Assembly: GCA_018971925.1 (NCBI GenBank)
Contig: JAGWZT010000107.1
Coordinates: forward strand, 1-6,800
Source of the DNA: Lysobacteraceae bacterium
GTDB lineage: Bacteria > Pseudomonadota > Gammaproteobacteria > Xanthomonadales > Rhodanobacteraceae
Length of the DNA: 6,800 nucleotides
Direction of reading: 5' to 3'
Positions 1 to 5,789 of this stretch are shown one piece after another (position 1 is the stretch's first letter; every line of letters starts with the position of its first letter). Below the pieces are notes generated by a model. It saw only the letters and a program-made list of their open reading frames with translations. It did not search any database and was not told where the DNA came from. Made by a program: the position numbers and the translations under genes.

Positions 1-57
1 GTACTGCGAGCCGAAGTCGAGGATCAGGATCTTGTCGCTGTGGATGTTCTGAGGCAT
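1..57 (-). CDS. guaA: GMP synthase (glutamine-hydrolysing), N-terminal fragment
   Basis: Only the first 19 codons are in the window; the gene runs off the left edge. The visible residues, MPQNIHSDKILILDFGSQY, match the characteristic start of GuaA: a short lead followed by the first beta strand and the ILDFGSQY motif of the class I glutamine amidotransferase domain. By family knowledge the enzyme converts XMP to GMP in the cytoplasm, using ATP and ammonia released from glutamine. It lies directly downstream of guaB on the same strand, the usual guaBA order, so the product of one enzyme is the substrate of the next. The ATG at 55-57 gives the expected N terminus. No purine-rich Shine-Dalgarno sequence precedes it; heptad repeats occupy that place. 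The catalytic residues lie outside the window, so the call rests on this N-terminal motif and on synteny. Confidence 0.9.
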   Translation of the reverse strand, partial: MPQNIHSDKILILDFGSQY

Positions 58-63
58 CGGATT

Positions 64-96
64 CGGGACTCGGGACTCGGGACTCGGGACTCGGGA
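64..96. repeat. Heptad tandem repeat CGGGACT, left arm
   Basis: Four perfect head-to-tail copies of CGGGACT occupy 64-91. A partial fifth copy (CGGGA) follows, and a diverged unit (ATTCGGG) precedes them. On the guaA-coding strand the array reads as CCCGAGT units and ends a few bases before the guaA start codon. Similar CGGGA(C/T)T heptads are, to my recollection, scattered between genes in Xanthomonadales. The array faces a diverged copy of itself at 186-215. Confidence 0.9.
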
Positions 97-127
97 TCCC
101 TGCCCTGCTGCGTGTGTACCGCCGTCG

Positions 128-164
128 GTCTGCCGTGCCCCGGTCCGGCGTCGCCGCGGCAGAC
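128..164. repeat. Inverted repeat (8-bp arms) inside the guaB-guaA spacer
   Basis: GTCTGCCG at 128-135 is perfectly complementary to CGGCAGAC at 157-164, with a 21-nt GC-rich loop. It sits inside the loop that the two flanking heptad arrays would enclose, so the whole spacer could fold as nested stems. No T-tract follows on the guaB-to-guaA strand, so it does not look like an intrinsic terminator there. Confidence 0.55.
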
Positions 165-185
165 TTTGAGCCGTTGCATTTCCTG

Positions 186-215
186 CCGAGCCCCGAGCTC
201 CGAGCCCCGAGTCCC
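186..215. repeat. Degenerate heptad array, right arm (inverted relative to 64-96)
   Basis: This 30-bp stretch consists of diverged CCCGAGT/CCGAGCC-type units and is the reverse complement of the left array, with four differences over 30 positions in the best register (65-94 against 186-215). Read as RNA on the minus strand, three of the four differences become G-U pairs and one is an A-C mismatch. A nearly continuous 30-bp stem enclosing about 91 nt is therefore possible in the guaBA transcript. Confidence 0.75.
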
Positions 216-224
216 GGCCATCCC

Positions 225-1682
225 TCAATCCAGCCGGTAGTTCGGCGCTTCCTTGGTGATCTGCACGTCGTGCACGTGCGCCTCGCGTACGCCGGCGCCT
301 GTCACCCGCACGAATCGCGGCTTGGTGCGCATCTCCTCGATGCTCGCGCAGCCGCAGTAACCCATCGAGGCACGCAAGCCGCCGATCAACTGGTGCACGA
401 TCGCGCGCAGCGGCCCGCGATAAGGCACCCTGCCCTCGATACCTTCCGGAACCAGCTTGTCGGCAGCAGCCTCTTCCTGGAAATAGCGATCGGACGAACC
501 GCTCTGCATCGCGCCCAGCGAACCCATGCCGCGATAGCTCTTGTACGAACGGCCCTGGTACAACTCGATTTCGCCCGGCGCTTCTTCGGTGCCGGCGAAC
601 ATCGAGCCCAGCATCACGGTGGATGCACCCGCAGCGATGGCTTTCGCAACGTCACCCGAATAACGCACGCCACCGTCGGCAATCAACGGGATCGAATCCT
701 TGAGCGCGTCGGCCACCATCGAGATGGCGGTGATCTGCGGCACGCCGACGCCCGCGACGATGCGCGTCGTGCAGATCGACCCGGGACCTACGCCGACCTT
801 CACCGCGTCCACGCCCGTGTCGCGCAATGCGAGCGCGGCATCGGCGGTTACGATGTTGCCGGCGATCATTTGCAGGCCGGGATAATTCTTGCGGATCCAC
901 TCGACGCGGTCGATCACGCCCTGCGAATGCCCATGCGCGGTATCGACCACGATCACGTCCACGCCGGCCTCGGCCAACGCGGCAACGCGCTTTTCGGTAT
1001 CACCGCCGACGCCCACCGCAGCACCGACGCGCAGGCGTTCGTGCGAATCCTTGGCAGAGTGCGGATTGTCGTGCGCCTTCTGGATGTCCTTGACGGTGAT
1101 CAGCCCGCGCAGTTCGAACGCGTCGTTGACCACCAGCACCTTCTCGATGCGATGCTTGTGCAGCAGGCCGATGATTTCATCTTCGTCCGCGCCCTCCTTC
1201 ACCGTGACCAGCTTGTCCTTGCGGGTCATGATGTTCTTGACCGGATCATCCGGCTTCTTCTCGAAGCGCAGGTCGCGGCTGGTGACAATGCCGACCAGCT
1301 TGTTGCCCTCTTCCACCACCGGTACGCCAGAGATGTTGTGCGAGCGCGTGATGTGCATGACCTCGCCGATCGAAGTGTGCGGGCCGACCGTGAGCGGATC
1401 GCGGATCACGCCAGCCTCGAACTTCTTCACCAGCCGCACTTCCGCGGCCTGGCGTTCGACGGTCATGTTCTTGTGGATGATGCCGATGCCGCCGCACTGC
1501 GCCATGGTGATCGCAAGGCGCGCCTCGGTCACGGTATCCATGGCCGAAGACATCAAGGGAATGTTGAGGCGGATCGCGCGGGTCAGGCGGGTCGAGGTAT
1601 CGACATCGCGCGGCAAAACGGAAGAATGGGCGGGGACGAGGTAAACGTCGTCGTAGGTCAGGGCCTCGGCGAGGATGCGCAT
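225..1682 (-). CDS. guaB: Inosine-5'-monophosphate dehydrogenase
   Basis: This 485-residue protein is full length for bacterial IMP dehydrogenase (about 488 in E. coli). It oxidises IMP to XMP with NAD+, the first committed step of GMP synthesis, as a cytoplasmic TIM-barrel homotetramer. The N terminus has the classic LTYDDVYLVPAHS motif. Two CBS modules interrupt the barrel at roughly residues 93-205 (PVVEEGNKLVGIVTSRDL and VLVVNDAFELRGLITVKDI). The catalytic loop GPGSICTTRIVAGVGVPQ puts the nucleophile at Cys304. The substrate segment IADGGVRYSGD and the flap EGRVPYRG (Arg418) are intact. The ATG at 1682 gives the standard MRILxEALTYDDV start; upstream GGA (about 12 nt away) is only a weak ribosome site. 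CBS domains commonly sense adenine and guanine nucleotides in this family. guaA follows after 167 bp, so co-transcription is likely. No odd substitutions were noticed. Confidence 0.98.
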   Translation of the reverse strand: MRILAEALTYDDVYLVPAHSSVLPRDVDTSTRLTRAIRLNIPLMSSAMDTVTEARLAITMAQCGGIGIIHKNMTVERQAAEVRLVKKFEAGVIRDPLTVGPHTSIGEVMHITRSHNISGVPVVEEGNKLVGIVTSRDLRFEKKPDDPVKNIMTRKDKLVTVKEGADEDEIIGLLHKHRIEKVLVVNDAFELRGLITVKDIQKAHDNPHSAKDSHERLRVGAAVGVGGDTEKRVAALAEAGVDVIVVDTAHGHSQGVIDRVEWIRKNYPGLQMIAGNIVTADAALALRDTGVDAVKVGVGPGSICTTRIVAGVGVPQITAISMVADALKDSIPLIADGGVRYSGDVAKAIAAGASTVMLGSMFAGTEEAPGEIELYQGRSYKSYRGMGSLGAMQSGSSDRYFQEEAAADKLVPEGIEGRVPYRGPLRAIVHQLIGGLRASMGYCGCASIEEMRTKPRFVRVTGAGVREAHVHDVQITKEAPNYRLD

Positions 1683-1710
1683 TGATTGGAGTCCGGCAAT
1701 GCAATGCGCG

Positions 1711-1739
1711 ATTATACGCCAAGCCCGCCCGTTCGCCTA
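1711..1739 (-). promoter_or_regulatory. Candidate guaB promoter (consensus -10)
   Basis: The minus strand carries a perfect TATAAT at 1716-1711, 28 bp upstream of the guaB start codon, an unusual AT-rich patch in this DNA. Transcription would begin near 1704, giving a leader of about 20 nt. No convincing TTGACA lies 16-18 bp upstream (TAGGCG at the 17-bp position), so the -35 is weak or activator-assisted. The site overlaps possible upstream start codons of the divergent DUF167 gene. Confidence 0.5.
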
Positions 1740-1745
1740 TCGCCC

Positions 1746-1973
1746 ATGCCCGTGCTGCTCACTGTCAAGGTCAAACCCGGCGGCCATGCGTCCATGCTGG
1801 AACAGCAGTCCGATGGAAGCTGGCGCGCCGCGCTGAAATCTCCTCCGGTGGATGGCAAGGCCAATGCGGAACTGGTGGCACTGGTGGCGCGCCACTTCGG
1901 CTGCCCGCGTTCGGCAGTGACGATCAAGGCGGGCGCCGGGTCGCGCAGCAAGCGCGTTCGCGTCGAAGTCTGA
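1746..1973 (+). CDS. UPF0235/DUF167 (YggU-like) family protein
   Basis: This small cytoplasmic protein belongs to a conserved family with no firmly established function. Over its 75 residues it shows the family pattern in order: an opening strand with KVKPG (residues 8-12), the hallmark SPPVDGKANAELVALVARHFG (about 32-52), then a strand-turn-strand end with IKAGAGSRSKRVRVEV. The ATG at 1746 starts just before the conserved region but has no good ribosome site. In-frame alternatives at 1704 (ATG, with GGAG at 1687-1690, 13 nt away) and 1686 (TTG) would give 89 or 95 residues, nearer the roughly 95 typical of E. coli YggU. Those extensions would overlap the guaB promoter region, so the start is uncertain. 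The gene is divergent from guaB and ends 3 bp from the convergent folD stop. No link to purine metabolism can be shown. Confidence 0.85.
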   Translation: MPVLLTVKVKPGGHASMLEQQSDGSWRAALKSPPVDGKANAELVALVARHFGCPRSAVTIKAGAGSRSKRVRVEV

Positions 1974-1976
1974 GTT

Positions 1977-2834
1977 TCAACTCGCGTCGATGGCCTGGGC
2001 GGCTTCCAGCGTGTTTTCCATCAGTGTCGCCACGGTCATCGGCCCCACGCCACCCGGCACCGGCGTGATCCACGACGCGCGTTCGGCGGCGGGCGCGAAC
2101 TCGACGTCGCCGACCAGATGCCCGTCCTGCATGCGATTGATGCCGACGTCGATCACCACCGCGCCGGGTTTGATCCATTCGCCCTTGACGATGCCGGGCC
2201 TGCCGACCGCGGCGACCACGATGTCACCCTCGCGCACGTAGTGATCCAACCCTTGCGTGAACTTGTGGCAGCAGGTCGTGGTGCACCCGGCGATCAGTAG
2301 TTCCAGCACCAGCGGACGCCCGACATGGTTGGACACGCCCACCACCACCGCGTGCTGGCCGCGCACCGGGTGGTCGGTATGCCCCAGCAGCGTCATCACG
2401 CCCTTGGGTGTGCACGGCCGCAGGCCGAAACGGCGCAGCGCAAGATGCCCGAGATTGATCGCGCTGAAGCCGTCCACGTCCTTGCACGGATCGATGCGGT
2501 CGATCAGTGCGGCGGCATTGACATGCGGCGGCAGCGGCAACTGCACCAGGATCCCGTGCACCGCCGGATCGGCATTCAGGCGATCGACCAGCGCGAACAG
2601 TTCGGCTTCGCTGGTCTGCGCCGGCAGGTCGAAGTCGAACGATTTGAAGCCGACCTGCTGGCAGGCCTTGCGCTTGTTGCGCACGTAAACGGCCGAAGCC
2701 GGATCGGCGCCGACCAGCACCACGGCAAGGCCTGGTGCCGCGCGGCCCGCATCCATCCTGGCCCTGACCCCGGCCGCGACCCGGTCCAGCACTTCACCCG
2801 CGATCTTGCGTCCGTCGAGAATGCGCGCAGCCAT
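1977..2834 (-). CDS. folD: Bifunctional methylenetetrahydrofolate dehydrogenase / methenyltetrahydrofolate cyclohydrolase
   Basis: FolD interconverts 5,10-methylene-THF and 10-formyl-THF through methenyl-THF, using NADP+, and so supplies formyl groups for purine synthesis and initiator tRNA. From the ATG at 2834 it has 285 residues, the usual family length, and begins with the typical MxARILDGRKIA. Catalytic-domain signatures are Tyr50 and Lys54 in YVRNKRKACQQVG, the QLPLP motif at 98-102 and Asp121 in CKDVDGF. The Rossmann segment has VVVGVSNHVGRP (163-174) followed by LIAGCTTTCCH. The C terminus carries TPVPGGVGPMTVATLMENT. The frame stays open far upstream of 2834, but only the region from 2834 resembles FolD. 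Val167 replaces the Arg or Ala often found in the GxSNxVG motif, which is probably lineage variation. No strong ribosome site is visible. It is convergent with the DUF167 gene (3-bp gap) and divergent from the DUF1244 gene. Confidence 0.97.
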   Translation of the reverse strand: MAARILDGRKIAGEVLDRVAAGVRARMDAGRAAPGLAVVLVGADPASAVYVRNKRKACQQVGFKSFDFDLPAQTSEAELFALVDRLNADPAVHGILVQLPLPPHVNAAALIDRIDPCKDVDGFSAINLGHLALRRFGLRPCTPKGVMTLLGHTDHPVRGQHAVVVGVSNHVGRPLVLELLIAGCTTTCCHKFTQGLDHYVREGDIVVAAVGRPGIVKGEWIKPGAVVIDVGINRMQDGHLVGDVEFAPAAERASWITPVPGGVGPMTVATLMENTLEAAQAIDAS

Positions 2835-2858
2835 GGTGTCGGGGTCGCCCAAAAACCC

Positions 2859-2887
2859 ATTATCAGGGCGTGGCGCAGGCCACACAA
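2859..2887 (-). promoter_or_regulatory. Candidate folD promoter with dyad in the spacer
   Basis: On the minus strand, TTGTGT (2887-2882) and GATAAT (2864-2859) are separated by exactly 17 bp and lie 25 bp upstream of the folD ATG. The -10 matches consensus at 5 of 6 positions and the -35 at 3 of 6. Transcription would begin near 2852, leaving a leader of about 17 nt. A small perfect dyad, GTGGC-GCAG-GCCAC (2870-2883), fills most of the spacer and enters the -35; it could be an operator half-site pair or chance in GC-rich DNA. Confidence 0.45.
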
Positions 2888-3008
2888 TGGCACATCGCGC
2901 GCAGCATTCATTCGCATTCGTTACGCAGATCACGGCAAGATCGTCGCCCGTCCGGCTAGCGTATGGCATCAGGAACAGGACTGAGTACATTGCCCTGAGA
3001 GCCAAGCG

Positions 3009-3314
3009 ATGATCGAAGCTACCGAATTGCAGGCCGCGGTCCTGCGCCGCCTGCTGAAACACCTGAATGAAGAACGTCCGGACGTCCAGAACATCGATTT
3101 GATGAATCTCGCCGGATTCTGCCGCAACTGCCTCGCGGACTGGTATCGCGAAGCCGCCGCCGAGCGTGGCCTCGACCTGACCAAAGAAGAGTCGCGCCAG
3201 GCGATCTACGGCGTGCCTTTCGAGGAATGGAAGGCGCAACACCAGAAAGAGGCAACGCCGGAACAACTGGCCGCGTTCCATGCCGCGCGGCAGCACGACG
3301 GGCATGCGGCGTAG
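3009..3314 (+). CDS. DUF1244 domain-containing small protein
   Basis: This 101-residue protein is predicted to be soluble: it has no signal peptide or membrane segment and is mostly helical in composition. It matches the DUF1244 family over nearly its whole length. The core is NLAGFCRNCLADWYREAA (residues 33-50), with Cys38 and Cys41 forming a CxxC pair, followed by the YGVPFEEWKAQHQ motif (67-79). The family is conserved in proteobacteria; I know of no established function. The CxxC could bind metal or be redox active, but that is inference from spacing alone. The ATG at 3009 is preceded by GAGAG about 9 nt upstream, a modest ribosome site. It is divergent from folD with a 174-bp gap in which I see no clear plus-strand promoter. 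Its stop lies 12 bp from the end of the convergent moeB, with no obvious hairpin terminator between them. Confidence 0.88.
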   Translation: MIEATELQAAVLRRLLKHLNEERPDVQNIDLMNLAGFCRNCLADWYREAAAERGLDLTKEESRQAIYGVPFEEWKAQHQKEATPEQLAAFHAARQHDGHAA

Positions 3315-3326
3315 CGAACCGGCCCG

Positions 3327-4454
3327 TCAACCGCCCGAGCAGAACGCGGCGTAATCGATGTAGCCGGGAAACGCCCTGCCCGGCGCGCAAACCGGGCATT
3401 CCGGGTCGGGCGCGAGCCGCGTTTCGTGGAAGCGCATCGCAAGTGCGTCGAACATCAGCACGCGGCCGACGAGCGGTTCGCCGATGCCGAGGATCAGTTT
3501 GATCACCTCGGTGGCCTGCAGCATGCCGACTACGCCCGGCAATACGCCCAGCACACCGGCTTCAGAACAGTTCGGCGCGTCTTCCGGCGCGGGGGGCTGC
3601 GGGAACAGGCAGCGATAGCACGGCGCCCTGCCCCGCTGATGGCCGGCGTCGAACACGCTCACCTGACCCTGGAAGCGCTGCACCGCGCCGTACACCAGCG
3701 GGATGCCGAGTTTCACGCAGGCATCGTTGAGCAGGTAACGCACCGGGAAATTGTCCGCACCATCCAGCACCACGTCGGCGCCGTCGAGCAATGCATCGAC
3801 GTTCGAGGAAGTGACGCGTTCCCGCAGACCTTCCAGGTTCACGCGCGGGTTCAATCCGTGCAGCGCCTGCGCGGCCGAATCGAGCTTCGGCATCCCGATG
3901 CGATCGTCCGCGTGCAGGATCTGGCGTTGCAGGTTGCTGCGTTCGACCACATCATCGTCGGCGATCACCAATGTGCCGACGCCCGCTGCGGCGAGGTAGA
4001 AAGCCGCGGGCGAACCCAGGCCACCCGCGCCCAGCACGACGACGCGCGCCGATTCCAGTTTGCGCTGGCCGGCCTCGCCGACTTCGGGCAGGCGCAGGTG
4101 CCGCGAGTAGCGGTCGTAGAAATCCTCGTCACCCCCGGGTTTGACGACCGGCAAGCCTTCTTCGATCCAGCGCGCGGTGCCGCCCGCGACGGAGACGACA
4201 CTCGAATACCCGAGTTGCTGCAAGGCTTGCGCCGCACGCAGCGAACGCGGGCCGTGTGCACAAATGGCGAGTATCTCGCGTGAGCGGTCAGGAGCGATTT
4301 CGGCGATACGTTGCAGGACCTCGCCAAGCGGCAACGCGACTGCGCCTTCGGCCATGCCGGTGGCGTGCTCATACGGTTCTCGCACATCCAGCAGCAGCGC
4401 TCCTGCTTGCTGGCGTTGCGGTACTTCCTGCGGCGTGATTTCGCGAATGGTCAT
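3327..4454 (-). CDS. moeB: Rhodanese-MoeB fusion: molybdopterin-synthase adenylyltransferase with N-terminal sulfurtransferase domain
   Basis: This 375-residue protein joins two domains. Residues 1-105 are a rhodanese domain: LLDVREPYEH at 21-30, an active-site loop with Cys65 in CAHGPRS, and the VAGGTARWIEEGLPV ending. Residues about 112-370 are an E1-like adenylating domain of the MoeB/ThiF type: RYSRHLRLPEVG, the nucleotide loop GAGGLGSP (142-149), SNLQRQILH, Asp234 in DGADNF, and two zinc CxxC pairs (Cys279/Cys282 and Cys353/Cys356). MoeB adenylates the C-terminal glycine of MoaD so that sulfur can be added; the rhodanese domain could deliver that sulfur as a Cys65 persulfide. Neighbouring moeA and mobA support a molybdopterin role, but activation of ThiS or another ubiquitin-like carrier cannot be excluded. 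The ATG at 4454 is preferred over an in-frame TTG at 4472 because MTIREITPQEV is a natural rhodanese start. It lies 114 bp after moeA. Confidence 0.93.
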   Translation of the reverse strand: MTIREITPQEVPQRQQAGALLLDVREPYEHATGMAEGAVALPLGEVLQRIAEIAPDRSREILAICAHGPRSLRAAQALQQLGYSSVVSVAGGTARWIEEGLPVVKPGGDEDFYDRYSRHLRLPEVGEAGQRKLESARVVVLGAGGLGSPAAFYLAAAGVGTLVIADDDVVERSNLQRQILHADDRIGMPKLDSAAQALHGLNPRVNLEGLRERVTSSNVDALLDGADVVLDGADNFPVRYLLNDACVKLGIPLVYGAVQRFQGQVSVFDAGHQRGRAPCYRCLFPQPPAPEDAPNCSEAGVLGVLPGVVGMLQATEVIKLILGIGEPLVGRVLMFDALAMRFHETRLAPDPECPVCAPGRAFPGYIDYAAFCSGG

Positions 4455-4460
4455 TTGCAC

Positions 4461-4466
4461 ATTATC
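4461..4466 (-). promoter_or_regulatory. Possible -10 element immediately upstream of moeB
   Basis: GATAAT on the minus strand (5 of 6 consensus matches) ends 6 bp before the moeB ATG. If used, transcription would begin at or within a base or two of that ATG and give a leaderless message. No good -35 stands 17 bp upstream (TCCGCG). It may be chance, since moeB can also be read from the upstream genes. Confidence 0.3.
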
Positions 4467-4485
4467 CCGCAAACGCCATTCGACG

Positions 4486-4510
4486 CGGATAAGAGCGGAT
4501 ACCTTCGGAT
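4486..4510. repeat. Three CGGAT direct repeats at exact 10-bp spacing
   Basis: CGGAT occurs at 4486, 4496 and 4506, with the first two copies extending to GCGGATA. They lie in the moeA-moeB gap, 32-56 bp upstream of the moeB start. One-helical-turn spacing is what iterated binding sites for a regulator often show. The repeats are short and the region is also GGA-rich, so chance is possible. Confidence 0.4.
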
Positions 4511-4568
4511 GGAGATGGAGCAGGAGAGAAAATTCGTGTCCATCAGATTTGATCCGTGTCGAGATGCT

Positions 4569-5789
4569 TCATGGCCATAACATGACCACATCGCCTTCGG
4601 CATATTCACGCGCGTCTTCTGGCAACAACGCGAGCGCATCGGTTTCAGCGAGCCCGCGCAGCATGCCGGAGCCCTGCTTCGCGTGCGGCCTTGCCCATTG
4701 CACGCCTTCGTCATCGACGCGCAACGAACATCGCGCGAACTCCGCGCGCGCGTGGCGCTTGTGCAGCGGCGCATCGAGGCGCGCGCGGCGCGGTTTCGAC
4801 ACGGTGGTGATTCCCGATATCGCCCGCAGGGCGAAAGTGACAAAAACGCGGTACGTGACCGCTGACGCGACCGGATTGCCCGGCAAGCCAAAATACAGAC
4901 AGGCGCCGACCTCGCCGAACAGCGTCGGCATGCCGGGCTTTACCCGCACCTTGTGGAAATGGATTTCCCCGATGTCGCGCAAGACGCCTGGCAAGTGGTC
5001 AGCCTCGCCCGCCGACACACCACCGCTGGTGACGATGACATCGGCGTCCGCCGCCGCATCCAGCAGTGCGATCCGCAATGCTTCCGGGTCATCGCGCACG
5101 CAGCGTTGCACGACGACTTGCGCGCCCGATTCGCGCGCCTGCGCTGCCAGCATCAGCGCATTGGATTCATGGATCTGCCCGAATCCGAGCGGCTGCCCGG
5201 CTGCAACCAGCTCATTGCCGGTGGCGATGACCGCGACGCGCGGTTGGCGCCGCACGGGTACGCGATCGACGCCGAGTGCGGCAAGTACCGCCAGCTGCGC
5301 GGCACCCAGCGCCGTTCCCGAAGCGAACGCGAGATCGCCTTCGGCATAATCCTCGCCCGCGGCACGCACATTGGCGCCGGCTTTCTCGCCGGCTTTCACC
5401 ATCACGTGTTCGCCCTCAACCGACACGTTTTCCCGGATGACGACGGTGTCCGCGCCGGGCGGAATCGGTGCGCCGGTCGTGATTCGCGCGCACTGCCCTT
5501 CCCCGACTTCCGGCGCCGCCGTTGCGCCCGCGAACACGTCGCCGATCAGCATGAACCGGCGTTCACCTCGCGCAGGCAGGTCGGCGGCGCGCAATGCGAA
5601 ACCGTCCATCGCGGAATTCGCGAAAGGCGGCAATGGATGCGGCGCCCGAATGTCCTCGGCCATGACGCGGTCCTGCGCACCGGCAAGCGGCACCGTTTCG
5701 ACCGGCAGGCGATGCTGCGCCGCGCGTCCCGCGACGATCTGCAGCGCTTGCTCAAGGCCGATGCGGGTCGGGTACGAAAGGTCAACCAT
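4569..5789 (-). CDS. moeA: Molybdopterin molybdenumtransferase
   Basis: MoeA inserts molybdate into adenylylated molybdopterin to form active molybdenum cofactor in the cytoplasm. The protein has 406 residues, the usual length (about 411 in E. coli), and all expected blocks in order: LPPFANSAMDGFALRA (53-68), ARITTGAPIPPGADTVV (101-117), then the MoCF-type domain with IATGNEL (188-194), IHESN (206-210), VTSGGVSAGEADHLP (253-267, including Asp264), VKPGMPTLFG (283-292) and FGLPGNPVAS (300-309). A C-terminal beta-barrel domain follows from about residue 330. The frame is open further upstream, but the ATG at 5789 gives the right start (MVDLSYPTRIGLEQAL). It overlaps the mobA stop by 8 bp (ATGGTTGA), which suggests translational coupling. 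The ribosome site is poor, in keeping with coupling. No catalytic residue appears lost. Confidence 0.97.
   Translation of the reverse strand: MVDLSYPTRIGLEQALQIVAGRAAQHRLPVETVPLAGAQDRVMAEDIRAPHPLPPFANSAMDGFALRAADLPARGERRFMLIGDVFAGATAAPEVGEGQCARITTGAPIPPGADTVVIRENVSVEGEHVMVKAGEKAGANVRAAGEDYAEGDLAFASGTALGAAQLAVLAALGVDRVPVRRQPRVAVIATGNELVAAGQPLGFGQIHESNALMLAAQARESGAQVVVQRCVRDDPEALRIALLDAAADADVIVTSGGVSAGEADHLPGVLRDIGEIHFHKVRVKPGMPTLFGEVGACLYFGLPGNPVASAVTYRVFVTFALRAISGITTVSKPRRARLDAPLHKRHARAEFARCSLRVDDEGVQWARPHAKQGSGMLRGLAETDALALLPEDAREYAEGDVVMLWP

Noticed and set aside
58..224. CRISPR array or purine riboswitch in the guaB-guaA gap
   Set aside because: The repeats are 7 bp with no spacers, which is unlike CRISPR. 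No conserved purine-riboswitch core was recognised, and the position between guaB and guaA would be atypical.
114..1685. 523-codon open frame on the plus strand opposite guaB
   Set aside because: It is a high-GC antisense shadow. The His/Arg/Ala/Asp-rich translation has no family resemblance, while the minus strand encodes a textbook IMP dehydrogenase.
2835..3305. N-terminal extension of folD to a 442-residue protein
   Set aside because: The extra upstream residues are antisense to the DUF1244 gene and unlike any FolD. The family start matches the ATG at 2834.
3312..3329. Bidirectional terminator between the DUF1244 gene and moeB
   Set aside because: The 12-bp gap has no stable stem followed by a T-tract on either strand.
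3426..4283. 285-codon plus-strand frame opposite moeB
   Set aside because: It is antisense to clear MoeB domains, with shadow-like composition (His, Arg, Gln, Ala rich) and no recognisable motif.
4141..5349. 402-codon plus-strand frame across moeB, the gap and moeA
   Set aside because: It spans two genes and an intergenic gap on the opposite strand, is Ser/Thr/Arg/Pro rich, and has no motif or ribosome site. It is a GC artefact.
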